Below the pieces are notes generated by a model that had not been told where the DNA came from, did no database searches, and saw only the letters and a program-made list of their open reading frames with translations. Of a stretch of 33,245 nt of DNA, positions 24,347-33,107 are shown one piece after another. The position numbers and the translations under genes were made by a program. Source of the stretch: an uncultured Bacteroidota bacterium (lineage in GTDB: Bacteria > Bacteroidota > Bacteroidia > Bacteroidales > WCHB1-69); NCBI GenBank assembly GCA_902797625.1, contig CADBTU010000132.1, positions 1-33,245 on the forward strand, written 5' to 3'. The number at the start of each line of letters is the position of its first letter. Position 1 is the stretch's first letter.

Positions 24347-25516
24347 TTACTCTGGAAAATCACGCCAAGCCCACTTTTCAACAACAACTCCTTTATTGAA
24401 GAGTATAAGACCTGGATTTGAACGCACGGCATCACGAACCATGAAAGGTCCTTTAAGGGGATCAATAGGATTTTGCAAGATTTGAAAATCAATTTTGTTG
24501 TCGGTAACAAACTTTGCAATATCTTCTTCTGACGAATTTGTTATTGCTACAAATTGAGTGTTGGCATTGCAATTTGAAGCAACCTTTTTAGCTTTCTCTA
24601 TCCCTTTCATATTCACTTCTGCAAGATCGTGAATATAAAGTATATACACTTGATTTTCGTTATTTGGGTTAAGATATTCATACGCATGGTCGGCACCATT
24701 TTCGTCAAGCATATTAAAACCTGGTATTTTTGCTGCAACAAATGGCTTGATGATACTATCTTTACGGTCAACATATTCATTATCATCATAAAAATTGTCA
24801 TCCTGGCTCATCAGTTCGTCTTGTGATAATTCAACTAATTCACCAGTATTGATATTTTTATATACGAACAAAACCTCTTTTTGTGCAGGTTTTTCGATAA
24901 AACTATCTACTACATAGTCGCCTTTTTTCCAATCTGAAAAATCTATTACAGGGAGATGACGAATACAGAATAATTGGAAAATTATTACCACTAAGGCAAA
25001 TATAGCAATAGCCAACCAGTTTCCTAACTTTGCCAAACGACAATCTGGTATCTGTTTTCTGTTGACAAACAATATTATTGTAGGAATAATAATAACAACA
25101 TTTTTAAGGAAAGTTTGAAGATTCGACATCTTCACTGCCTGACCAAAACAGCCACAATCTTTCACAACGCCAAAGTTGTATATTCCGTGAACTTCTAAAT
25201 ATTCAGCAACAGCCAACCAAAGTGTTAAGAAAAAGAAAAATATCATAAAAAAGAGATAGCCCCAAGAGGCAAGGTTAACCTTTACTCTGAAAAGCAACAT
25301 ACATCCCAGAACAAATTCACAGGTGATAGCCGCCACCGCAGCAAATTGTGCTAAAGGTTTTAGAAAATCTATCCCAAAAGATACAAAATAGTCATTCATA
25401 GTTATCCCGAAGTTTACGGGATCAACAGCTTTTGTAAAACTCGAAAATAGGAATAGACATGCAAGGAGAATTCTTACAATAGTTAACCAAAAAGGAGTCT
25501 TCTTACTCATAACCAT
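24347..25516 (-). CDS. BT_3928-like membrane protein (DoxX/MauE domain plus thioredoxin-like domain)
   Basis: The 389-residue protein has about five membrane segments in its first half (near residues 10-28, 53-75, 83-106, 136-152, 166-184) and a soluble C-terminal half of about 200 residues. The first half fits the DoxX/MauE type; between segments 3 and 4 is VVKDCGCFGQ with Cys121 and Cys123, the cysteine motif seen in MauE-like proteins. The soluble half has a thioredoxin-like order of strands (QVYILYIHDLAE ... TQFVAITNSS ... NPGLILFNKGVVVEKW) but no CxxC. Families with this plan are conserved in Bacteroidetes next to DUF1599 genes, as here (8 bases). Role unproven; membrane thiol chemistry is plausible. 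A second ATG two codons downstream (25510) is an equally good start. Confidence 0.75.
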   Translation of the reverse strand: MVMSKKTPFWLTIVRILLACLFLFSSFTKAVDPVNFGITMNDYFVSFGIDFLKPLAQFAAVAAITCEFVLGCMLLFRVKVNLASWGYLFFMIFFFFLTLWLAVAEYLEVHGIYNFGVVKDCGCFGQAVKMSNLQTFLKNVVIIIPTIILFVNRKQIPDCRLAKLGNWLAIAIFALVVIIFQLFCIRHLPVIDFSDWKKGDYVVDSFIEKPAQKEVLFVYKNINTGELVELSQDELMSQDDNFYDDNEYVDRKDSIIKPFVAAKIPGFNMLDENGADHAYEYLNPNNENQVYILYIHDLAEVNMKGIEKAKKVASNCNANTQFVAITNSSEEDIAKFVTDNKIDFQILQNPIDPLKGPFMVRDAVRSNPGLILFNKGVVVEKWAWRDFPE

Positions 25517-25524
25517 ATTTTTTA

Positions 25525-26082
25525 TTATTGTTCATTTTCTGAAACTAATCGTATAAGACAAAACATAGCATAGTTAATCATATCATAATAGTTGGCATCG
25601 AGTCCTTCTGAAATAATAGTATTTCCATTATTATCCTCTATAGATTTTATCCTATAAATCTTCATTAAAATTATGTCAGTAATTGAACTTATTCTCATCT
25701 GCCTCCAAGCCTCATCGTAATCGTGATTTTTATTCATCATAAGATTTTTGGCTTCATTGACATGAAAATCATAAAGTTTTCGAATAGTATCTAAGTTTTC
25801 TTTATATTTATCAAGAGTATCAAGAACACCTATTTCGAGTTGAATTAGAGCCATTACAGAATAATTTACTATTCCAACGAACTCTGGAATAATACCTTCA
25901 TTTATTTTAGCATCGCCTTTCTGTTGAATGCTTCTAATTCTGTTTGCTTTTATATAAATTTGATCGGTCAACGATGGTAAACGTAAAATACGCCACGCAG
26001 TACCATAATCCACAGCTTTCTTGCAGAAAATATCACTACAAAATGCTATCATTTCATCATATTGTTCGCTTGTATTAGCCAT
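25525..26082 (-). CDS. DUF1599 protein with internal duplication
   Basis: A 185-residue soluble protein of the DUF1599 family (which I recall Pfam calling nucleotide modification associated domain 1). It consists of two copies of one domain, offset by 96-97 residues. VDYGTAWRILRLPSLTDQ (24-41) matches HDYDEAWRQMRISSITDI (120-137), then NRIRSI matches YRIKSI, NEG (61-63) matches SEG (158-160), and NY (73-74) matches NY (170-171). The conserved D-Y-x-x-A-W-R and E-G pairs are in both copies, so both may be functional. The biochemical function is not known to me. Its ATG directly follows the stop of the C25 protease (TAGATG), and the BT_3928-like gene follows after 8 bases. Confidence 0.82.
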   Translation of the reverse strand: MANTSEQYDEMIAFCSDIFCKKAVDYGTAWRILRLPSLTDQIYIKANRIRSIQQKGDAKINEGIIPEFVGIVNYSVMALIQLEIGVLDTLDKYKENLDTIRKLYDFHVNEAKNLMMNKNHDYDEAWRQMRISSITDIILMKIYRIKSIEDNNGNTIISEGLDANYYDMINYAMFCLIRLVSENEQ

Positions 26083-29000
26083 CTATTTTTTAATTATTTT
26101 GAAGTTTTTAACGCTATTATTTTCTGTTTTTATTTGCAACAAATATATTCCTGATGGAAAATTTTGCATATCAATATCATTTGCTTTCCCTCCGTTCAAA
26201 TTTCCCATACTTAATCTACGGCCATTGAGATCGTAAATTATATAATTTTTGATAAGGTTGTTACTCTCGATAGTAAGCCATTGGTGCGTAGGGTTAGGAT
26301 AAACTTTAACAGACTGTGAAGTATTATAACTTTCAACACCGACCTCGTCATAAACGTCTTCAACAACAAGTAATCCATTTTCAGGAACAAGTACTTCATC
26401 TACCCAAACACAATCATTACCATACGAGAAATTTCCATCTTTTTCGTATGTAAATTTGAAAATATTGGTACCCGCGGGTACATCAACAACTATCTTTGTC
26501 CAATCAATATCTCCTGAGGCTTCATCAACAATATTGTCATTAATTGAACAAGTAAAAATATCGTAAGACTCCTCTGTTGAAACTTTTCTATAATATGAAA
26601 ATTGAGATTGTTCCGTTGTTGTTGTTGTTATCCACATTCTTGATCTTCCCATATTACCAGTATTTAAAGCTGAACGAGCTGAATAGTTACCCGAAAATTT
26701 AACTTCATCAGTAATAATCCAAGGTTTATTATTCATACTCCAACTATTTTGAGAAAAATCACCTGACTCAAAAGTTTCTATATTTAGCCCGATTTTTAAA
26801 TAAATGGTATCGATTTTATGTATAGGACCATAAAGAGTATGATAATATAGTGGTATCATACTCTTAAGAGGAACATCTTCTGAAATTTTGATACTAAAAG
26901 GTTTTTCAATAGTTTCAAAGTAATCAATATCACCAAACACAGAAGATGGTGATAAAACTTCAACTCCTGAGTAGTTACACGTTAAATCACAAATTCCTTG
27001 AGTTAGTTTCGCATGACCTTTGTTAGTACTACTGATAATGTAGGTTACTTCATCTCCAGGATTTATCATTATTGTCTCAAGATCTTGAACCTCTGTAACC
27101 ACACTATTAAGCTGCAGGTCGGGTATTTTTGTTGTTACTTTAACCTGACGAACAAATTCATCATTATTCCAATGGATAAGTAAATCAAAATAATAATTAG
27201 TATTATCTTTTATATCATTGGGCAAAGTGAAAGAAAACGCAGCGTCTTGATTGAACAAGCCTTGTGAAGATATTGTACCGACATAAACAGAATCACTCAC
27301 TAACGATACATCTGGGTTTTGTGTTGTTATTTTTGCATAAACAGCATTTGCCTCTACTGAGCCAACATTTTCAAGTTCGAGATCTAAGCTAAAGAATGAA
27401 GACGTCAAAAAATCGGTATTCTGTGGCACTTGAGCTTTGTTTGCTATTACAAATGGGGCATTGGGCACGATAACTTGTATTAGATTAAAATAAGGAACAT
27501 AATTCTGAGCAGAAATAGACAATTGGTACTCTCCAGGTATTAGTATTGGTGAAACATCTAATGTTGCTAAACCATTTTGGTCTGCAAAAGTTGCACATAT
27601 AAACTCATCATCTTTTACAAGTGCTACGTAAGCAAATGGAACACTATGAACTATAAATTCTTGCTCGCCTAAAGTTATAGCTGAGTTGTAAGATGGAGCC
27701 ATTGTCGAAGGAATACCAAGATAAGGCCTTACTGAAGGGTCACCAAAACAGTGATAAATTTCCCAATAATACTGCTTAAGAGATGATGATGAATTTTGAA
27801 CCGACATATTACCAGCGTTTATAACACCTCCCAATGTAGAAATATAATTTGATGATGATTCCCCGTGCGTGTGGAAAAGTCTATCATAAACACCTAAATT
27901 ATTTGCAGAGTAAATCGGAGATGAAGTGATATTAGCGCGTATTCCTACTGCCCAATAGAAATCTTCGTCCCAGTATGAACTATTAGAAGCACCAATGTAG
28001 GCAATAGCACCCTTTTCTGGCGCGCGAAGAAATGCCTCTGCAAAACACTCGTTTGTCTCAAATTTTCCCGTTAGACAACAATTTCCAATAACAACACCAC
28101 ATTTGTTAATATTTTGAAGTTTATAAATATGAGATATATCGAATTTTGGTAAGTGCCAACTATCAATATATCCATGAGCTGTATAGTTTACCCAGCCTGC
28201 TCCTTGGCTAACTTCATTTCTTATCAATGCTGCTTGCGAAGAACAATCATGAAGATGAACATTTACATTTTGATAACGTGGATTCTGATTGTTGATATAA
28301 TTTTGATTTATATAGTTAATTTGTCCATTTGCATGAGTTGTAGCATAATATTCGTCATAACCAGCTATGAGAACCGCACTACCTAAATAACTTGGATCTG
28401 GCATTGTAAATTGCTCATAGATCAAAATTTTTCTTATTTGATTTGATAAATCTGCTTGATTTTTCGCAGAAAAACGACCGTAATAACAATCTGGAAGATT
28501 ATCGTTGCCAATATGTGTAGCATAGTATAAGTCGGTTACATGATTTCTATCTTCTGTAACACCTTGATAAGCTGGTATTTGTTCAACATCGCCAACTAAT
28601 AGCAAAAAGAGTGGTGCAGGTGATTCTGTAGTTGCATTATCAAAATATCCCCTTATGTATTGCGTTATAGAGTTTTTTGTTGTACCCACGTTAGGGTCGT
28701 CAGTGTACGCCACATTGACTATATAACCTAACTTTTTCTTCCATTCGATAAACTCATTAAGTTCTTGATTTTGACGAAACATTGAATGAGCAACTATCAA
28801 ATATGAGATTGGCGCATCAGAATACTCACTTCGCAGCTGGCCTGATTTATTAACAAATACATCATCACTTATACCAAACATTTTAGAGGAATATTTTCTA
28901 ATATCTTGAGTCTTTTGGTTATCAACTCCCCAAAAATCCACTTTAACCTTTGTTTTTGTTTGTATTCTTATCCTTTTAGAAACTGGATTATAAGCTATTG

Positions 29001-29496
29001 GTGAAAATTTTATACCAGCTATAGACACACTTCTATAAACACCATATTTAGACAACTCCACCAATGGAAGACTATAAAAATCATCTCTTTGATAGATACT
29101 GTCATTTTTTACAAATTCATAATTTGGAGATGATTTTGAAATAGAACCTTGCGCTGGAAGTAAATCAAAAAAAATTCCTAATGAACTACAATCGTACTCT
29201 TCAAAATTAGACTCCAGAATACTTATTACCATAGTATCACATAAGGGAACATTTATAAACTTTGACATTGTTAAAAGTTGTGGTGCTCCCTTTTCTAAAG
29301 AAACGCCAAACCCGTTCATTTGAAGTGTTGAATAATTATCCCCTGATTTCTCAACAGTATGTGTATAAAGATTTTCTGTTTCTAATTCAACAACCATGTA
29401 ACTATCCGTATTCTCCACTACTCGATAATTTTGGGAGAACGTAAAATCACAAAAATATAGGATAAAAACAGAAAGCAGTAAAACAATTTTTCTCAT
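26083..29496 (-). CDS. Gingipain-type C25 cysteine protease, type IX-secreted
   Basis: A 1137-residue secreted protease with a signal peptide (MRKIVLLLSVFILYFCDFTFSQ) and a long N-terminal pro-region (about 23-225). The catalytic C25 domain runs from about 226 to 620, with His441 in NYTAHG and Cys474 in GNCCLTGKFETNECFAEAFL, matching the gingipain pair. Immunoglobulin-like strands follow, then a jelly-roll segment (about 900-1035, FESGDFSQNSWSMNNKPW ... CVWVDEVLVPE) like the adhesin modules of gingipains. The last 75 residues (VKVYPNPTHQWL ... YDLNGRR ... PSGIYLLQI) are a type A sorting domain of the type IX secretion system. Substrate specificity (Arg, Lys or other) cannot be read off. It has its own -7 element and leads the run with DUF1599, BT_3928-like and prmC. 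Confidence 0.92.
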   Translation of the reverse strand: MRKIVLLLSVFILYFCDFTFSQNYRVVENTDSYMVVELETENLYTHTVEKSGDNYSTLQMNGFGVSLEKGAPQLLTMSKFINVPLCDTMVISILESNFEEYDCSSLGIFFDLLPAQGSISKSSPNYEFVKNDSIYQRDDFYSLPLVELSKYGVYRSVSIAGIKFSPIAYNPVSKRIRIQTKTKVKVDFWGVDNQKTQDIRKYSSKMFGISDDVFVNKSGQLRSEYSDAPISYLIVAHSMFRQNQELNEFIEWKKKLGYIVNVAYTDDPNVGTTKNSITQYIRGYFDNATTESPAPLFLLLVGDVEQIPAYQGVTEDRNHVTDLYYATHIGNDNLPDCYYGRFSAKNQADLSNQIRKILIYEQFTMPDPSYLGSAVLIAGYDEYYATTHANGQINYINQNYINNQNPRYQNVNVHLHDCSSQAALIRNEVSQGAGWVNYTAHGYIDSWHLPKFDISHIYKLQNINKCGVVIGNCCLTGKFETNECFAEAFLRAPEKGAIAYIGASNSSYWDEDFYWAVGIRANITSSPIYSANNLGVYDRLFHTHGESSSNYISTLGGVINAGNMSVQNSSSSLKQYYWEIYHCFGDPSVRPYLGIPSTMAPSYNSAITLGEQEFIVHSVPFAYVALVKDDEFICATFADQNGLATLDVSPILIPGEYQLSISAQNYVPYFNLIQVIVPNAPFVIANKAQVPQNTDFLTSSFFSLDLELENVGSVEANAVYAKITTQNPDVSLVSDSVYVGTISSQGLFNQDAAFSFTLPNDIKDNTNYYFDLLIHWNNDEFVRQVKVTTKIPDLQLNSVVTEVQDLETIMINPGDEVTYIISSTNKGHAKLTQGICDLTCNYSGVEVLSPSSVFGDIDYFETIEKPFSIKISEDVPLKSMIPLYYHTLYGPIHKIDTIYLKIGLNIETFESGDFSQNSWSMNNKPWIITDEVKFSGNYSARSALNTGNMGRSRMWITTTTTEQSQFSYYRKVSTEESYDIFTCSINDNIVDEASGDIDWTKIVVDVPAGTNIFKFTYEKDGNFSYGNDCVWVDEVLVPENGLLVVEDVYDEVGVESYNTSQSVKVYPNPTHQWLTIESNNLIKNYIIYDLNGRRLSMGNLNGGKANDIDMQNFPSGIYLLQIKTENNSVKNFKIIKK

Positions 29497-29520
29497 AATC
29501 TATTTAAAGAAACAAAACCG

Positions 29521-29528
29521 CAAAATTA
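29521..29528 (-). promoter_or_regulatory. Bacteroidetes -7 element for the C25 protease gene
   Basis: On the minus strand this is TAATTTTG followed by CGG, an exact TAnnTTTG match, 24 bases before the protease ATG. The sequence upstream is A/T-rich with no TTTG at the -33 distance. Confidence 0.55.
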
Positions 29529-29634
29529 CACAAAATTCTTAATCTATCCCTAAAAAAAGAATACTTTTAGTATCAAAAAAGCAAAGAAACATTCCTACAT
29601 GTTACACAATATTATACTCAATCAGCAATTTTTA

Positions 29635-29642
29635 TATATTTG
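29635..29642 (+). promoter_or_regulatory. Bacteroidetes -7 element for the exported-protein/manA/trmN6 run
   Basis: TATATTTG, followed by C, matches TAnnTTTG exactly and lies 16 bases before the ATG at 29659. It also argues against the in-frame ATG at 29599, which lies upstream of it. The divergent protease promoter is about 106 bases away, so these two do not overlap. Confidence 0.55.
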
Positions 29643-29658
29643 CAGCGTTATCTTTTTT

Positions 29659-30609
29659 ATGAAACGTGTATTTATCATATTGCCTATCCTATTATTTGGT
29701 TTTACTGTCTTTTCGCAAAAAAACCAAAATTTTGTACTATTGGAAGATAGCTTGATAAATCTTCGCAACCGTGTTATAAATGAGAGGAATGAAGAGGAAA
29801 GAGTTGCTCTTAATGAAGATTTTATGACACTTTTAGAAGAGACTTTAAATCTTCAAAATTCTTTTAAACACAATTGGGATTCTGTAAAAAATTTTAGTAT
29901 TCTATCTTCTCCCGACAATAATTTTAGAATTTTCACTTGGTTCATAGAAAAAAACGATTTAGAGACTGAAAACTTTGGATTTATTCACGTGTATAACGAA
30001 AACAGAAAAAAATACGTTCTTTATCCTTTGTACGACAAACGGCAGAGCCTTGATTATCCTAAAACTATGGTTGGAAATCATAACAGATGGTACGGTGCGG
30101 TTTATTACAAAATCATTCCTGTAAAAGACAGAAATACAACTTATTACACGCTACTTGGCTGGAACGGCAATAATATTTTCACTAATCAGAAAATTATTGA
30201 AATATTGCACTTTAACAAAGATATGACTCCTATTTTCGGAGGAAGAGTTTTCAAAGACTACCCTGAAAAAGTTGCTCGCGTGATTCTCGAATACTCTAAA
30301 AATGCAACTTTGTATCTCAATTATGAGTATCAAGAATTTTTGATAAACACAGGAAAATACAACCCTTTAACAAGAGACTACGACTATAAAAGACAGAAAT
30401 GTAATATGATAATTTTTGAAGAGCTGATTCCAATGGATGAATCTATGCCTGCTGTTCCTGCTTTTATAGTACCTGAATCGAGTTTGAATCAAGGTTTTAT
30501 TGAAGAAGACGGAAAATGGCTTTTTTTAAAGAATGTTAGAGGTTCAAACCCTGATAAAATTAGACGAATTTACCAACACAAAAACAGAAACTATTATTCA
30601 GTTCAATAA
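29659..30609 (+). CDS. Exported protein of unknown function
   Basis: I do not recognise a family name for this 316-residue protein. It begins with a clean signal peptide (MKRVFIILPILLFGFTVFS, then Q) if the ATG at 29659 is used; an in-frame ATG 20 codons upstream would precede the promoter and spoil the signal. The mature part starts with a charged helical stretch rich in Glu/Asn/Arg, then becomes strand-rich with aromatic motifs such as NFRIFTWFIE, HNRWYGAVYYKIIPV, YYTLLGWNGNN and ATLYLNYE. It ends in GKWLFLKNVRG and a basic tail. No membrane segment or lipobox is visible, so it is probably periplasmic. It is followed by manA after one base, so they share a transcript; a functional link is not evident. 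Proteins of this look occur in Bacteroidetes (family recollection, weak). Confidence 0.7.
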   Translation: MKRVFIILPILLFGFTVFSQKNQNFVLLEDSLINLRNRVINERNEEERVALNEDFMTLLEETLNLQNSFKHNWDSVKNFSILSSPDNNFRIFTWFIEKNDLETENFGFIHVYNENRKKYVLYPLYDKRQSLDYPKTMVGNHNRWYGAVYYKIIPVKDRNTTYYTLLGWNGNNIFTNQKIIEILHFNKDMTPIFGGRVFKDYPEKVARVILEYSKNATLYLNYEYQEFLINTGKYNPLTRDYDYKRQKCNMIIFEELIPMDESMPAVPAFIVPESSLNQGFIEEDGKWLFLKNVRGSNPDKIRRIYQHKNRNYYSVQ

Positions 30610-30610
30610 T

Positions 30611-31597
30611 ATGGCATCAATGTTATATCCTCTTAAATTTGCGCCCATACTGAAAGAGAAGATTTGGGGCGGAAAAAAAATTGAAACTATCTTAAAACAC
30701 AAGCTCTCTCATTTAAAAAACTGCGGCGAAAGCTGGGAAATATCTGGTATTATTGGAGAAGAGTCGCTTATAATAAACGGTTTTTTGGCAGATAATAACC
30801 TAAATGAAATTATTGAAGTATATTTAACCGATATTTTAGGAGAGAAAAACTATGAAAAGTATGGGCTCGGATTCCCTCTTTTGATAAAATTTATTGACGC
30901 CCAAGAAAATTTATCTGTTCAAGTTCACCCTAATGATAAAATTGCCAACGAGAAATATGGTCAACAAGGGAAAACTGAAATGTGGCATGTAATACAAGCA
31001 GATGAAGATGCTGGACTCTACGTTGGCTTTAACAGACCTACGTCTATCGAACAATTTAACGATGCCGTTGAGAATGGAACTTTAGAAAATCTTCTAAAAT
31101 TTTATCCTGTTTCAAAAGGTGATACTTTTATGATCCCTGCTGGAACAGTTCATGCTATAGGAAAAGGTGTTCTTCTCGCTGAAATACAAGAGGCTTCCGA
31201 CATAACCTTTAGAATTTTTGATTGGAATAGAGTTGATGAAAATGGTAATAGTAGAGAACTACATATTGAAGAGGCTTTAGATGTTATAGATTTTGAAGAA
31301 AATAACGCTGAGTTCAAAATTCAACACAACAAAATTCTAAACAAAACAGTAAAACTTGTTAGCTCTCAATATTTTAACACAAATCTGCTCGAACTCGACA
31401 CTACAATAATCAAATCTTTTGCCGACCTTGATTCTTTTGTTATTTACATCTGTCTCGAAGGGCAAGTGCATCTCGTATCCAACAACTTTAATGAACAGGT
31501 AGAAACTGGCGATGTTATCTTAGTTCCAGCTGAAATAGAAGAACTTAAAATAACATGCGACACATATTCTCGTCTATTGGAAGTATTTTGTTCTTAA
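30611..31597 (+). CDS. manA: Mannose-6-phosphate isomerase, class I
   Basis: The 328-residue zinc enzyme interconverts mannose 6-phosphate and fructose 6-phosphate, supplying GDP-sugars or using mannose. KIWGGKKIE (17-25), CGESWEISG (38-46) and SVQVHPND (102-109) with Gln104 and His106 are visible. TEMWHVI with Glu123 and the PAGTVHAIGKG loop with His181 complete the metal site. The short length is like Firmicutes/Bacteroidetes ManA. The start is the ATG one base after the preceding stop; a second ATG three codons on (30620) is also possible. The frame stays open upstream inside the previous gene, but those residues do not belong to the family. The stop is directly followed by the next start (TAAATG). 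Confidence 0.95.
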   Translation: MASMLYPLKFAPILKEKIWGGKKIETILKHKLSHLKNCGESWEISGIIGEESLIINGFLADNNLNEIIEVYLTDILGEKNYEKYGLGFPLLIKFIDAQENLSVQVHPNDKIANEKYGQQGKTEMWHVIQADEDAGLYVGFNRPTSIEQFNDAVENGTLENLLKFYPVSKGDTFMIPAGTVHAIGKGVLLAEIQEASDITFRIFDWNRVDENGNSRELHIEEALDVIDFEENNAEFKIQHNKILNKTVKLVSSQYFNTNLLELDTTIIKSFADLDSFVIYICLEGQVHLVSNNFNEQVETGDVILVPAEIEELKITCDTYSRLLEVFCS

Positions 31598-32323
31598 ATG
31601 TTCTATTTTAAAAAATTCTCCCTTAATCACGAAAATAGTACATTAAAAATAGGTACTGACGCGGTTCTTCTTGCAACTCTTTCTAATCTTAATAATTGTT
31701 CAAGAATTTTAGATTTGGGTTGTGGTTGCGGTGTTGTTGCTTTCTGCGTCGCTCAAAGATTATCTTCAATATATCAAACTCCTACCATCTATGGTATTGA
31801 CATTGACGAAAATTCTATCATTGAATCTAAACAAAACGCCTCCTTTTTTAATCTAATTCCTGAAAATTGTTTCACTTTTGAAAATATTAGTTTTCAAAAT
31901 TTTTCAGAACGTCATAGTTCTGCAAAGTTTGACCTTATCATAACCAATCCACCGTTTTTTCATAACAATTTACTTCCCCAAAAAGATAAAAAGACAATTA
32001 GCAAACACGGAGATGGCAATTTAAGTTTTGAGGATATTATTACACATTCCGACAAATTACTTGCCGATAATGCGCGACTTTCTATAATATTGCCAAAAGC
32101 GGAAAGCGAGATCTTCATGACTCTTGCCGAAGAAATATTTTTCTGCAATAGAAAAGTTAATATCTATCCAACAAAATTAAAGCAAATCAGCAGAGTTTTT
32201 ATGGAATTTTCTCGCTACAAAAAGCCATTTTTGGAGAGTTTTTTTTCTATTAGAGACGAAAACCTACAATACTCTAACGAATATCTCGAACTTGTTGATG
32301 ATTACCTAACATTGAGAAGATAA
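31598..32323 (+). CDS. tRNA1(Val) A37 N6-methyltransferase TrmN6-like
   Basis: A 241-residue class I SAM-dependent methyltransferase that probably methylates N6 of A37 in a tRNA (YfiC/TrmN6 group). The FKKFSLNHENSTLKIGTDAV N-terminus (the F-x-V-x-x...K-x-G-T-D-A pattern) is typical of TrmN6. LDLGCGCGVVAF (38-49) is the SAM loop, GIDIDENSI (66-74) binds the ribose, and TNPPFF (116-121) is the catalytic motif of amino-group methylases. It is last in its run and starts immediately after the manA stop. A general RsmC-like or PrmB-like methylase is the alternative. Confidence 0.88.
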   Translation: MFYFKKFSLNHENSTLKIGTDAVLLATLSNLNNCSRILDLGCGCGVVAFCVAQRLSSIYQTPTIYGIDIDENSIIESKQNASFFNLIPENCFTFENISFQNFSERHSSAKFDLIITNPPFFHNNLLPQKDKKTISKHGDGNLSFEDIITHSDKLLADNARLSIILPKAESEIFMTLAEEIFFCNRKVNIYPTKLKQISRVFMEFSRYKKPFLESFFSIRDENLQYSNEYLELVDDYLTLRR

Positions 32324-32364
32324 ATTTATTCTACAAAATTAAGCAATTATATCAAAAAAAAATG

Positions 32365-32372
32365 TATCTTCG
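32365..32372 (+). promoter_or_regulatory. Probable -7 element for rplY
   Basis: TATCTTCG followed by C matches TAnnTTTG at all but one fixed base (C for T). It lies 31 bases before the rplY ATG. It is separated from the trmN6-like stop by about 40 A/T-rich bases. The -33 half is not convincing. Confidence 0.45.
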
Positions 32373-32403
32373 CGGCCAATTTAAAACAAATTAATAATAT
32401 TTT

Positions 32404-32988
32404 ATGAAATCAGTATCTATTAGCGGTTCTCTTCGTGAGAACGTAGGGAAAAAAGATGCAAAAGCACAAAGAAACCAAGGTATGGTTCCTTGTGTTATTT
32501 ATGGTGGTAAAGATCAACAACTTTTTGTTGTCGATGAAAGAGAATTCAAAAATCTTCTTTATACCCCTGAAGTTAAATATGCAGAATTGAATATCAATGG
32601 TGCAATTAAGAAAGCCATTGTGCAGGAAACTCAATTTCACGCAATCACCGACAAACTTTTGCACGTTGACTTTTTAGAGGTTGTAGATGGAAAACCTATC
32701 ACAATAGAAATCCCTCTTAAAGTTTCTGGTACTTCTCCTGGTGTTCTTAAAGGTGGACTTCTCAAAAAACGTGTTCGTAAACTTAAAGTTCGTGGTCTTC
32801 TTGAAAACGTTCCTGAATGTATCACAGTTGATATTAGCCCATTGGACATCAACGATATGATTAAAATCGGTGATATTCACGTTGACAATCTAGAAATTGT
32901 TGATAACCCAAATAAAGTTATCATATCTGTTAACCCAACTCGTGGCTCAGCTGCTGCTGCTACAGAAGAAGAAAACACTGAAGAATAA
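32404..32988 (+). CDS. rplY: 50S ribosomal protein L25 (Ctc form)
   Basis: The 194-residue protein binds 5S rRNA in the large ribosomal subunit. The first 90 or so residues are the L25 domain (SISGSLRENVGKKDAKAQRN, VPCVIYGGKDQQLFVVDEREF, KAIVQETQFHAITDKLLHVDF). The second half is the TL5/Ctc beta domain (IPLKVSGTSPGVLKGGLLKK, LPENVPECI-like segment, ISPLDINDMIKIGDI). An acidic tail closes it (EEENTEE). In many bacteria a pth gene follows; here a strong terminator does, so rplY appears to be transcribed alone. Confidence 0.96.
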   Translation: MKSVSISGSLRENVGKKDAKAQRNQGMVPCVIYGGKDQQLFVVDEREFKNLLYTPEVKYAELNINGAIKKAIVQETQFHAITDKLLHVDFLEVVDGKPITIEIPLKVSGTSPGVLKGGLLKKRVRKLKVRGLLENVPECITVDISPLDINDMIKIGDIHVDNLEIVDNPNKVIISVNPTRGSAAAATEEENTEE

Positions 32989-33006
32989 TTTGACTCAATC
33001 AATTAT

Positions 33007-33045
33007 AAAAAAGGTGAACACGCTCTTTCGTGTTCACCTTTTTTT
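33007..33045. terminator. Strong hairpin terminator, probably bidirectional
   Basis: The arms GGTGAACACG (33013-33022) and CGTGTTCACC (33029-33038) pair perfectly around a six-base loop (CTCTTT). Six A before and seven T after extend the stem to about 16 pairs and give a U-tract on either strand. It ends the rplY transcript on the plus strand, and the A-tract lets it also serve the gene converging from the right. Confidence 0.92.
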
Positions 33046-33107
33046 GTTTGCAAAATTTAATAAATTTGTGCTTACGAATTCTATTTGATTATTCATAGTC
33101 TTTATGG

